Positions 37,406 to 46,000 of a DNA stretch of 60,063 nt are shown in pieces (the stretch's first letter is position 1; each line of letters opens with the position of its first letter). The stretch spans positions 1 through 60,063 of the forward strand of contig JAQBQL010000049.1 of NCBI GenBank assembly GCA_028287035.1, read 5' to 3'. Below the pieces are notes generated by a model that did no database searches, had not been told where the DNA came from, and was given only the letters and a program-made list of their open reading frames with translations. The DNA is from Labilithrix sp. Lineage in GTDB: Bacteria > Myxococcota > Polyangia > Polyangiales > Polyangiaceae. Position numbers and translations under genes: made by a program.

Positions 37406-39079
37406 TCAGTCGTTCTGCATAAGCCCCTTGATCTTGCCGTCCGGCAGGAGCCGGATGCCACGCGACGCGGGGACCTTCGGCAGGCCAGGCATCGTCATCA
37501 TGTCGCCGGTGAGCGGGACGAGGAACCCCGCGCCCGCCGAGAGGCGGACCTCGCGCACCGTGATGGTGAAGTCCCGCGGCCGCCCGTACACCGCGGGATC
37601 GTCGGTCAGCGAGAGCTGCGTCTTTGCCATGCAGATCGGCAAGGCGCCGTACCCGAGCTCACGGATTCGCGTGAGGTTCTTCTCGGCGGCCGCGGTGAAG
37701 ACCACGTCCTTCGCGCCGTAGACCACGCGCGCGATCTTCCGGATCTTGTCGTGCGCGTCGTCGGTGTCCTCGTAGACGAAGCGGGCGGGCGGCGGCGCTG
37801 CGTCGGTCGCGTCCACCACCTCGCTGACGACACGCGCCAGATCGAGCGCGCCCTCGCCGCCCTTCCCGAAGCCCTCCGAACGCGCGAACCGTGCGCCGAG
37901 CCTGGCCACCGCCTGCTCCACGGTCTTCAGCTCCTCCTCGGTGTCGTTGGGGAACACGTTGATGGCCACCACCGGCACGAGGCCGAAGGCCGCCGCCGTC
38001 TCGAGGTGCTTCTCGAGGTGCTCGATGCCCTTCGCGAGCTTGCCGCCGTCGGGCTCGCCGCACGTCTTCACGGGCGCGCCGCCGTGCATCTTGAGGGCGC
38101 GCAGCGTCGCCACCACCACCACCGCCCGCGGGAAGATGCCGGCGGCGCGGCACTTGATGTCGAGGAACTTCTCGCCCCCGAGATCGAACCCGAAGCCCGC
38201 CTCGGTGATGGCGTAGTCGCCGAGGCTCATCGCGAGCCGCGTCGCGATCACGCTGTTGCACCCGTGCGCGATGTTCCCGAAGGGCCCGCAGTGGACGACC
38301 GCCGGCCCGCCCTCCTCGGTCTGGACGAGGTTCGGGAGGAGCGCGTCGCGCAGCACCGCGGTCATCGCCGCCGAGGCCTGGAGGTCACCGGCCGTCACCG
38401 ACGCGCCCTCGTACGTCTGGCCGACGACGATGCGCGAGAGGCGCTGCTCGAGGTCCTCGTGGCTCGACGCCAGCGACATGATCGCCATGATCTCGCTGGC
38501 CGCCGTGATGTCGAAGCGGTCCTCGCGCGGCGTGCCGCTCGCCTTGCCGCCGAGCCCGACGATGGTGCGGCGCAGGGAGCGGTCGTTCATGTCGAGCGCG
38601 CGCCCCCACGTCACCTGGCGCGGATCGATCTCTCCCTTGTCGGCGATCACATCGCCGAAGTAGATCGCGTTGTCGACGAGCGCCGACAGCAGGTTGTGCG
38701 CGGTCGTGATGGCGTGGATGTCGCCCGTGAAGTGCAGGTTGATGTCATCGGCGGGGGTCAGCGAGGCCTTGCCGCCGCCGGTGCCTCCGCCCTTCACGCC
38801 GAACACCGGTCCGAGCGACGGCTCGCGGAGCGCCAGCACCGCGTTCTTGCCCATGCGCCGCAGCCCCATGGCCAGGCTGATCGACGTGGTCGTCTTGCCC
38901 TCTCCCGCGGGCGTCGGGTTGATGGCGGTCACGAGGACGAGCCGGCCCTTGCCGCGCGGCGCACGCTCGAGCAGCGCGAGCGAGAGCTTCGCCTTCCCGC
39001 GGCCGTACGGCTCGTAGTCCTCGACCGTGAGGCCGAGCTCGTTGGCGACGTCGGCGATGGGGCGCGGGGAGAATTCCAT
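37406..39079 (-). CDS. fhs: formate--tetrahydrofolate ligase
   Basis: Makes 10-formyltetrahydrofolate from formate, THF and ATP in one-carbon metabolism. A 557-residue enzyme of normal length with the P-loop TPAGEGKTT near residue 55, a following VFGVKGGGTGGGKASL segment, HFTGDIHA and the C-terminal family pattern. No other folate-cycle gene is next to it. Confidence 0.97.
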   Translation of the reverse strand: MEFSPRPIADVANELGLTVEDYEPYGRGKAKLSLALLERAPRGKGRLVLVTAINPTPAGEGKTTTSISLAMGLRRMGKNAVLALREPSLGPVFGVKGGGTGGGKASLTPADDINLHFTGDIHAITTAHNLLSALVDNAIYFGDVIADKGEIDPRQVTWGRALDMNDRSLRRTIVGLGGKASGTPREDRFDITAASEIMAIMSLASSHEDLEQRLSRIVVGQTYEGASVTAGDLQASAAMTAVLRDALLPNLVQTEEGGPAVVHCGPFGNIAHGCNSVIATRLAMSLGDYAITEAGFGFDLGGEKFLDIKCRAAGIFPRAVVVVATLRALKMHGGAPVKTCGEPDGGKLAKGIEHLEKHLETAAAFGLVPVVAINVFPNDTEEELKTVEQAVARLGARFARSEGFGKGGEGALDLARVVSEVVDATDAAPPPARFVYEDTDDAHDKIRKIARVVYGAKDVVFTAAAEKNLTRIRELGYGALPICMAKTQLSLTDDPAVYGRPRDFTITVREVRLSAGAGFLVPLTGDMMTMPGLPKVPASRGIRLLPDGKIKGLMQND

Positions 39080-39129
39080 GACGCGGGAGCGTCGTCCCGA
39101 GCCGCGATCCCGTCAAGCGCGAGCTGCCG

Positions 39130-39945
39130 TCACACCCAGGCGTTGTTCAGGATCTCGCCGACGCCGCCTGCGCCAGGGACGATGTACTGCCGCTCGTCGA
39201 GGCCGCGCTCGTCTTCCCAGTGCGTGCCCGGCACCGTGGCGAGCGCCTTCGGATCCGAGAGCCCGCGGTCGAGGCGGAGCGCGTAGATGACCGTGTCCGG
39301 GTGCTCGGCGAGGACGTTGCGGATGTACTCGGGCGTCACGATGAGATGCATCGTGATGCACATCTTCGGCGTCCCCTCGAGGCGCGTCTTGTAGTGCGTG
39401 AGCGCGCTGTTGATCGAGGAGCCCGTCGCGCCCATGGGATCGGGCACGAGCAGGATCCGCTCCTCGACGTCGCGACCGATCTTCGCGTCGTGCCACGTCG
39501 CGCCGACCACCTTGCCGTCGGCATCTGTCGCGCGCGACATGAAGAGGTGGTCCTGGCGGACGCCGTCGGGATCGATGACGTGGTTCATCAGGTCGTAGAC
39601 GATCTGGGACGGCATCGTGCCGGCGCGCGCGATGCCGACGGTCACGCACTTGGTCGACGGGTCGAGCGCGAGCCCGCGGTACACGGCCTCGGGCGAGTGC
39701 ACGACCATGCGCGTGGCCACGGCGACCTTCACGCGCGGGAACTCCGCGGCGAGCACCACCTGCGCGAGCTTCTCGTAGAGCGTCCGGACGAGCGCGCCGA
39801 CCTCGGGCTGGACCGTGTCACGCGCGCAGAGGCGGGCGAGCTGGGTCCAGGCGAGGGGGTCGTCCAGCAGGTGGACGTTCGGGCCGTAGCGGTGCGGGAT
39901 CTCGGGAGCGCGGTAGCGGCTCTGGGCGTACGCGGTCTCGACCAT
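39130..39945 (-). CDS. uracil phosphoribosyltransferase-family protein
   Basis: A 271-residue phosphoribosyltransferase. The PRPP-binding loop is in LLVPDPMGATGSS, matching the DPMLATGGS of Upp, and GIARAGTMPS and the C-terminal YIVPGAGGVGE agree with uracil phosphoribosyltransferase. It is about 60 residues longer than typical Upp, mainly at the N-terminus. It may salvage uracil to UMP or serve another base. The ATG at 39945 lies 5 bp after the stop of the SMI1-like gene, which runs the same way, so they are probably co-transcribed. Confidence 0.85.
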   Translation of the reverse strand: MVETAYAQSRYRAPEIPHRYGPNVHLLDDPLAWTQLARLCARDTVQPEVGALVRTLYEKLAQVVLAAEFPRVKVAVATRMVVHSPEAVYRGLALDPSTKCVTVGIARAGTMPSQIVYDLMNHVIDPDGVRQDHLFMSRATDADGKVVGATWHDAKIGRDVEERILLVPDPMGATGSSINSALTHYKTRLEGTPKMCITMHLIVTPEYIRNVLAEHPDTVIYALRLDRGLSDPKALATVPGTHWEDERGLDERQYIVPGAGGVGEILNNAWV

Positions 39946-39950
39946 GCCGG

Positions 39951-40547
39951 TCAGGTCCAGTGACCCGCGCGCATCGCGGCGGGGTCGATGACCTTGACCT
40001 TGGGTCCGAGCGCCTCGCGGAAGCTGTCCTCGTCCTCGTCGTCCATGATCGCGTCCCCGAAGCCCGCCGCGATCTCCATCGCGGTCTGCAGGATGCGGAG
40101 GAACTGCGCGAAGCTCGAGGCGGCGAGCGTCGGCACCCAGCGGGTCTGACCGCTGATGGCCGTGTAGACCGGGCAGTCGCCCTCGGGGTCCGGCTTCGTC
40201 GTGTCGAGGAAGTACGGATCGCCGAGCAGCGAGCTCTCGGCGACGACCACCCAGCCGGCCTTCCAGTCGAGCGGCGGGGTCGCGCCGTCGGGCGGCTCCT
40301 TGATCGCGGCCTGCGCCTTCACGAGCTCGGCGGCGGGCATCAGCCGGATGCGCTCGACCGGCGTGACCGTCTCGACCTTCACGGGATCGGCGCCGATGAG
40401 GAACGCACGAAAGCGCGAGGGGATCCGGAGCTGCTTCTTCAGGTCCTCGACGAGCGCCTTGTCGGCCTTGCCGAAGGTGCACTCGAGCTTGCGCTTCTGG
40501 AAGACCTCTTTGAGCCCATTGACCGCATCTGCCAAGTCACTGTCCAC
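39951..40547 (-). CDS. SMI1/KNR4-family protein
   Basis: A 198-residue soluble protein with the SMI1/KNR4 (SUKH) pattern: an N-terminal helix, the IPSRFRAFLIGADP block, GDPYFLDTT and PVYTAISG, and FAQFLRIL. SUKH proteins act as immunity proteins against toxic effectors or as regulatory adaptors. No toxin gene is present here; instead it is coupled to a phosphoribosyltransferase, 5 bp upstream of it. Immunity is therefore not supported. Confidence 0.82.
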   Translation of the reverse strand: MDSDLADAVNGLKEVFQKRKLECTFGKADKALVEDLKKQLRIPSRFRAFLIGADPVKVETVTPVERIRLMPAAELVKAQAAIKEPPDGATPPLDWKAGWVVVAESSLLGDPYFLDTTKPDPEGDCPVYTAISGQTRWVPTLAASSFAQFLRILQTAMEIAAGFGDAIMDDEDEDSFREALGPKVKVIDPAAMRAGHWT

Positions 40548-40655
40548 GGGAGTCCTCGTACGATATCGCGGTCTTGTTGCGCGGGTCCTGGCGCGCGACG
40601 TTGCTCATCGCGCGCGTGAACGCGGCCACGCTAGCACCGCTCGGCCGGGATCGGG

Positions 40656-41453
40656 TCAGGGTATTTGCGCGGCTGGCCGGTCCGACCTCACCCGGCACCG
40701 AACGCGGGCGGTCGCGCCGGCGACGCTGCTCTCGCCGCCGAGGGCGCGGAGCGCCTCCACGAGCGGAGCGACGGCGTGCTCGAGCTCCCCCGGGCCGCGG
40801 GCCTCGAAGGTCACCTGGCTCACGTCGTTGTCCGGGAAGGTCAGGGCCACCTCGACCGTGACCTCGGTGCTTCCGGGGGCGGCGAGCGCGAGCACGCTCT
40901 CCTGGAGCCCTCTACATAGAGGAGCGGCGCCGGCGCCGCCGTCGGCCCCGAGCACGTCGTGGACCCATGCGGGAACGTCGACCTTCCCGGCGTGGTCCAC
41001 GACGGGCCGGCAGGCCGCGCCGTTCCTCACCGAGCCCGGCGGACAGCTTTCCGGGCTCGCGGCGGGGGGCGGCAGGCACCCGAGCCGCGCGGCCCCGTCG
41101 GCAACGCCCGTCACGAGCTCGCCCGCGTCCGGGCAGACGAGCACCTCGTCGCCGTTCTGGAGCAGGATCCCCGCGCCGATCGCGAGGAGGCGCGTCTCCC
41201 GCAGGGCGAGGCACTGACCCCTCGCGAGATCGCGCGCCCGGCCGGCGTCGCAGGGAGCGCGGCGCTCGCAGCCCTCGGCCGAGGAGGCGGCCCGGGGTCC
41301 ACACGCCGCGTCCGCCACCGCTGGTGCGACGCAGGCGCCGGCGAGCACGCGCAGCTCCGCCGGGCAGCGCGCGCGCGAGGGCGACGCGGCCGGTCCCGGG
41401 CACCCGGCCGCCGCCAGCGCGAGCACGAGAGCGACGATCCGTCCCCAGCACAC
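40656..41453 (-). CDS. hypothetical Cys-rich lipoprotein
   Basis: A 265-residue protein with a short signal peptide ending AAAGC (Cys18), starting with GTG. Cys-rich repeats in the first half (CPAELRVLAGACV, CGPRAASSAEGCERRAPC) suggest disulfides. The second half has a strand-rich region ending near GATARVRCRVR. It has no known domain. It is divergent from hisD with an 83-bp gap, and it is probably an outer-surface protein. Confidence 0.75.
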   Translation of the reverse strand: MCWGRIVALVLALAAAGCPGPAASPSRARCPAELRVLAGACVAPAVADAACGPRAASSAEGCERRAPCDAGRARDLARGQCLALRETRLLAIGAGILLQNGDEVLVCPDAGELVTGVADGAARLGCLPPPAASPESCPPGSVRNGAACRPVVDHAGKVDVPAWVHDVLGADGGAGAAPLCRGLQESVLALAAPGSTEVTVEVALTFPDNDVSQVTFEARGPGELEHAVAPLVEALRALGGESSVAGATARVRCRVRSDRPAAQIP

Positions 41454-41536
41454 GGCTCCAGCCTAACCGAACCTGCGGTCGTATTCCGCGCGACCCTCGT
41501 GCAAAGCCGGGCAGCTGCGCTAAGACCTGCGACCCC

Positions 41537-42889
41537 ATGGTACCGGTGACGACGTACGGAACCTCGGCCTTCGCCAGCACGCTCGCGCTGCTACGGGACC
41601 GCGGCGAGAGCGACTCCTCCCGTGTGGAGCCTGCGGTCCGGGACATCCTCGCCGCGGTACGGGCCGAGGGCGACGCCGCCGTCCTGCGCTACGTGGCGCG
41701 GTTCGAGAAGCGTGCAGTCTCCACGCTTCTTCGCACGACCTACGACGGCGCCGCAGCGCTCGCACGCCTCCCCGCCGACGCGCAGGAAGCCCTCCGGCAT
41801 GCCGCAGGGCGCATCACGCGCTTCCACGAAGCGGAGCGCGAGACGATGTTCGGCAAGGGCGGATTCCACCTCGAGGAGGACGGCGTGAGCGTCGGCCTCC
41901 GCACCCGCGCGATGGATCGCGTGGGCGTCTACGCGCCCGGCGGCAAGGCCCGCTATCCGTCGAGCGTGCTCATGGCCGCGATCCCCGCGCGGGTGGCCGG
42001 AGTGCCTGAAATCGTGCTCGCAACGCCGCTTTCCGGCGATTCAGGCGACGACGCGCTGCTCGCCGCAGCGTACCTCGCAGGCGTCACCGCGATCGTCGAT
42101 GCCGGCGGCGCGCAGGCGATCGCTGCGCTCGCGTACGGCACGCAGAGCATCCCGCGCGTCGACAAGATCGTGGGCCCGGGCAACGCGTACGTCGCATGCG
42201 CCAAGCGTCTCGTGTACGGCGCCGTGTCGATCGACTCGATCGCTGGCCCCAGTGAGATCCTGGTGCTCGCGGACGCGCACGCCGATCCAAGATTCGTCGC
42301 GGCCGACCTACTTTCTCAAGCCGAGCACGATGAGGATGCCTATCCTCTCCTGGCCTGCGAGACACGCGAGCTCGCAGATGCGGTACTCGCGGAGCTCGAG
42401 CGTCAGCTCGTGACTCTGCCCCGCTCTGAGATCGCGAACGCGGCGCTCCGGCGCCACGGTCACGTGTTCGTGGTCCCGGGACGAGCGGAGCTCGCCGAGG
42501 TCGCGAACAGCCTGGCTCCCGAGCACCTCAGCCTTCAGGTCGAGGAGCCCGAGAGCCTTCTGGAGAGCATCCGGCACGCGGGTGCGGTGTTTCTGGGTCG
42601 CTTGACGCCCGAGGCGTCAGGAGACTATGTCGCCGGGCCTTCTCACGTGCTTCCGACGGGAGGGGCGGTTCGATTCGGGTCGCCGCTGGGGGTGCACGAC
42701 TTCATCGCGCGCACGTCGCTCATTCGCTACACGGCGGATGCGCTGAGGAGGGACGAGCGGGCGATCTGCGCCCTGGCTCGCCTCGAGGGTCTGGAAGCAC
42801 ACGCGCGGGCAGTGACGGTACGCACGGGAACACCGAGCAGCCGTGCACCCGCTGACGGGGCCGTCCCCGGGACCGAGTCACGGTCCTAA
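41537..42889 (+). CDS. hisD: histidinol dehydrogenase
   Basis: Catalyses the last two oxidations of histidine synthesis (histidinol to histidine). A 450-residue enzyme with the family blocks PGGKARYPSS, GPGNAYVACAKR, LLSQAEHDEDA (zinc-binding and catalytic Glu-His) and LAPEHLSLQ, GPSHVLPTGG. The C-terminal 25 residues (from RTGTPSSR on) exceed the usual end. No other his gene is beside it. ATG 41537 was chosen on family alignment; the frame is open for 570 nt further upstream. Confidence 0.96.
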   Translation: MVPVTTYGTSAFASTLALLRDRGESDSSRVEPAVRDILAAVRAEGDAAVLRYVARFEKRAVSTLLRTTYDGAAALARLPADAQEALRHAAGRITRFHEAERETMFGKGGFHLEEDGVSVGLRTRAMDRVGVYAPGGKARYPSSVLMAAIPARVAGVPEIVLATPLSGDSGDDALLAAAYLAGVTAIVDAGGAQAIAALAYGTQSIPRVDKIVGPGNAYVACAKRLVYGAVSIDSIAGPSEILVLADAHADPRFVAADLLSQAEHDEDAYPLLACETRELADAVLAELERQLVTLPRSEIANAALRRHGHVFVVPGRAELAEVANSLAPEHLSLQVEEPESLLESIRHAGAVFLGRLTPEASGDYVAGPSHVLPTGGAVRFGSPLGVHDFIARTSLIRYTADALRRDERAICALARLEGLEAHARAVTVRTGTPSSRAPADGAVPGTESRS

Positions 42890-42891
42890 CG

Positions 42892-42954
42892 GCCCCCACA
42901 AAAAGCCAAGTTTTCGAGAGTTTCATTGAAGGTCTGACAGTTGCATGTGGGGGC
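42892..42954. repeat. 9-bp inverted repeat around the metalloprotease promoter region
   Basis: GCCCCCACA at 42892-42900 and TGTGGGGGC at 42946-42954 are perfect complements 45 bp apart. The right arm directly follows the -12 element of the candidate sigma-54-type promoter. This may be an operator pair or RNA stem; chance in GC-rich DNA cannot be excluded. Confidence 0.4.
42931..42944 (+). promoter_or_regulatory. candidate sigma-54 (-24/-12) promoter
   Basis: GG at 42931-42932 and GC at 42943-42944 are separated by exactly 10 bp, and the -12 half reads TTGCA as in the consensus. The -24 half is poor (AGGTCT instead of TGGCAC). The position, about 57 bp before the metalloprotease ATG and in an AT-richer patch, suits a promoter. 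A sigma-54 activator is encoded 8 kb upstream. Confidence 0.35.
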
Positions 42955-43000
42955 GAGTCGCTCCCACGGGCGCCGGCAGAGAAAAGGTCTAGGAGGCAGG

Positions 43001-46000
43001 ATGCAATCGAAGTGGTTTAGGCGACTGGGCTTGGCCGCCCTCGTCGCGGGAGTGATGGGCGGCTCCGGAGTGATCTCCGGTTGCGCCTCCGAGCGTGACC
43101 CGATCGACCGGGTTCAGCCGGGCGTGGTCGACAAGAGCTTCTTCCTCGGTGAGGACCTCCAGGACTTCAAGGACGATCCGGAGTTCCGGACCCGCAGCTT
43201 CGCGATCGACAGCCCGGCGAACACGCTCGGCGAGGACACGATCGGCCTCGGCTCCGGCATCGACCGCATCCGCTGGGAGGTCACGGAGAACTGGCTGTTC
43301 GCGCGCCGCTCGTACCAGGAAGCTCCGGGCGCCGACGCGCACGGACTCCCGAGGGTCGAGGTCTCGCCGGGCAAGTGGGAGTTCCCGACGAAGGCGAACG
43401 GCACCATCGTCGCCGCCTACAAGATCGACAAGCACTTCGACATCCGCCGCGACTACAACTCGCAGACCGGCGAAGAGACGAACGTCATCGTCGAGAACGA
43501 CAACGACCGTCCCTGGCAGGACCGCCAGTACATGCGCATCGACTGGTCGCAGAACCAGGCGATGAGCACGTCGGGCGACATCTCGTATCTGTTCGGTGAG
43601 TCGTCCAGCGCGACCCCGATCCAGTACTCCGCCACGAACGAGAACGACGAAGATCGTCCGCAGTTCGACACGCAGGCCGGCTACTTCGACATCACCAACA
43701 AGTACCAGGTGAAGCCCGAGGTCAACCCGAGCTGGGGCATCTCCGACTGTCTCCTCCTCGGTTGGCTGAACGGGTCGTCGACGCTCGACTGCACCCCGGC
43801 CGAAGTGAAGATGCGTCACTCGTACGTCCGGCTGACGGGCCTCGAGGACTACGAGCCCTTCGAGGAGTCGATCGCCACGAACGACGTCATCGGCACGTGG
43901 GCCGGTGTCTCGAACAACTACGGTCGCGGCCAGGGAACTCCGTCGGTCACGACGTACGACCCGCAGTACGGCTACACCGACGCGAAGACCAAGACGTACC
44001 TCCCGTCGCACAACATCTGGGCCTCCAGCCACCAGACGGTGTCCTGCTCGGACAACACCGACAAGGATCACGACGGCACGGCCGACGTGTGCGCAAACGA
44101 GATCACGGGCTACGCGGGTAACCGCGGCTCGCAGTGCGACACCTTCGTGAAGAAGTGCACGATCCCGGTCCGCGACCGCCGCGTGAAGACGATCGCCTAC
44201 TGGCTCAACACCGACGCGCCGCTCTGGCTCCAGGACCAGGTCAGCAGCGACGGCAAGGAAGTCACCGAGAAGGGCTCCATCGAGGACAACACTCGTACGT
44301 GGAACCAGCTCATCTCCAACGCCGTCGCGGTCCGCCGCGAGGTGGAGTGCCGCCGCACGGGCGACGGCTCGAAGGCCGACTGTCACCTGCAGTTCTTCAC
44401 GGGCAGCGCCCCGGCGGACAAGCAGATGGTCGTCTTCGGCGGCTGGGGCATCGACACCCCGACCGCGCAGGACGTGGACAAGGACGACGAGGGCAACCCG
44501 CTCCCGGCCGTCACCATGTGCCACAACCCCGTTCGCGCGTACGACAACCACCTCTGTGGCAAGGTCGGGCAGACGGTCCGCCTCGGCGACATGCGCCACA
44601 ACTACGCGATCTTCTGGGATTACGACTCGAACGCCCACTACGGCGGCGTCGCGTCGATCCCGGCCGACCCGGTCACGGGCGAGATGGTCGGCGTCACCGC
44701 CACCACGATGATGCGCTCGGTCACCTACGCGGCCGCGCAGCAGCGTGACATCATCCAGATCGCCCTCGGCGACGTGAAGATCGAGGACCTCATCGACGGC
44801 GTCCAGGCCTCGCGTTACGCGCAGAGCGTCAAGAACGGCACCCCCGCCGGCGGCGACGTCAGCTCGACGAACGGCAAGACCGACGCGCAGATCAAGGCGA
44901 CGGTCGCGAACGTTCACCTCCCCGAGATCCAGTCGGCCTTCGGTGAGGACGCGAAGCGCCTCGCCGCGGCGACTCCGATGGAGCGTGCGCTCAAGTCGGC
45001 GAAGCAGAAGGCCCTCCGCCTTCCGTTCACGCCCACGTCGGCCGCTGCCGACGACAAGGTCGCGGCGCTCAGCGCCCAGATCGCCGGCACGGACTACGCG
45101 CAGGACCTCGTCAACCGCAACCTGAACCGCGTCGCGGCTCAGTCCGGTAACAAGAGCTCGGCGATGTACGAGGCCATCAAGACGTTCGCCGCTTCGGACC
45201 CCACGAAGATGCGGAACCTCATGGACAGCTTCAACGCCTACCTCGCGAACAAGGGCATCTGCTTCCAGGATCCCGAGACCGAGGCCGGCGCCGGCTCCAT
45301 CTACCAGCCGTCGCTCGCTCCGTACTTCAAGAAGCTGTACGGCAACCTCGGCGTCAAGGAGCGTGGCGACGCGATCTACAACGACCTCGCGAAGGAAGCC
45401 GTCAAGGGCATCGCCTTCCACGAGATCGGCCACTCGCTCGGCATGCGCCACAACTTCGCCTCCTCCTGGGACGCGATCAACTTCCAGCCCCAGTACTGGC
45501 AGCTCCGTACGAACGAGGGCAAGTCGACCGAGGCCTGCACCGCGGCGCGCTCGGGTGACACCGACAGCTGCATCGGACCCCGCTACGTCGACCCCGAGAC
45601 GGCCGACGAGCTCGGTCTCGGCACCGAGGCCCGCCCGGGCATCGAGTACTTCGCGAACACCTCCACGATGGAGTACCAGGTCGAGCGCTTCGGCGAGACC
45701 AGCGGTGCAGGCACGTACGACCTGCACTTCATGAAGACCCTCTACGGCCGCACGCTCGAGACGTTCGACGCGAAGCAGGTCTCGCCCGACGCCCAGAAGG
45801 CCTTCGGCGCTCTCACCCTCTCGCAGGGCATCCCCGACGACCTCGTCTTCCAGACGGCCGGCTTCGGTGCGCACTACACGACCGCCGCCATCCAGGCGAA
45901 GGTGTTCGACCCGCAGCGCGACTGCCGCGCCGCGACGGACGAGGAGAAGGCGTCGGCCAAGTGGCGCGTCGTCCACGGAAAGATCTGCGCGCAGTCCCCG

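Noticed and set aside
39951..40547. A toxin-immunity pair
   Set aside because: SMI1/KNR4 proteins can be immunity factors but no toxin or polymorphic-toxin module is found next to it.
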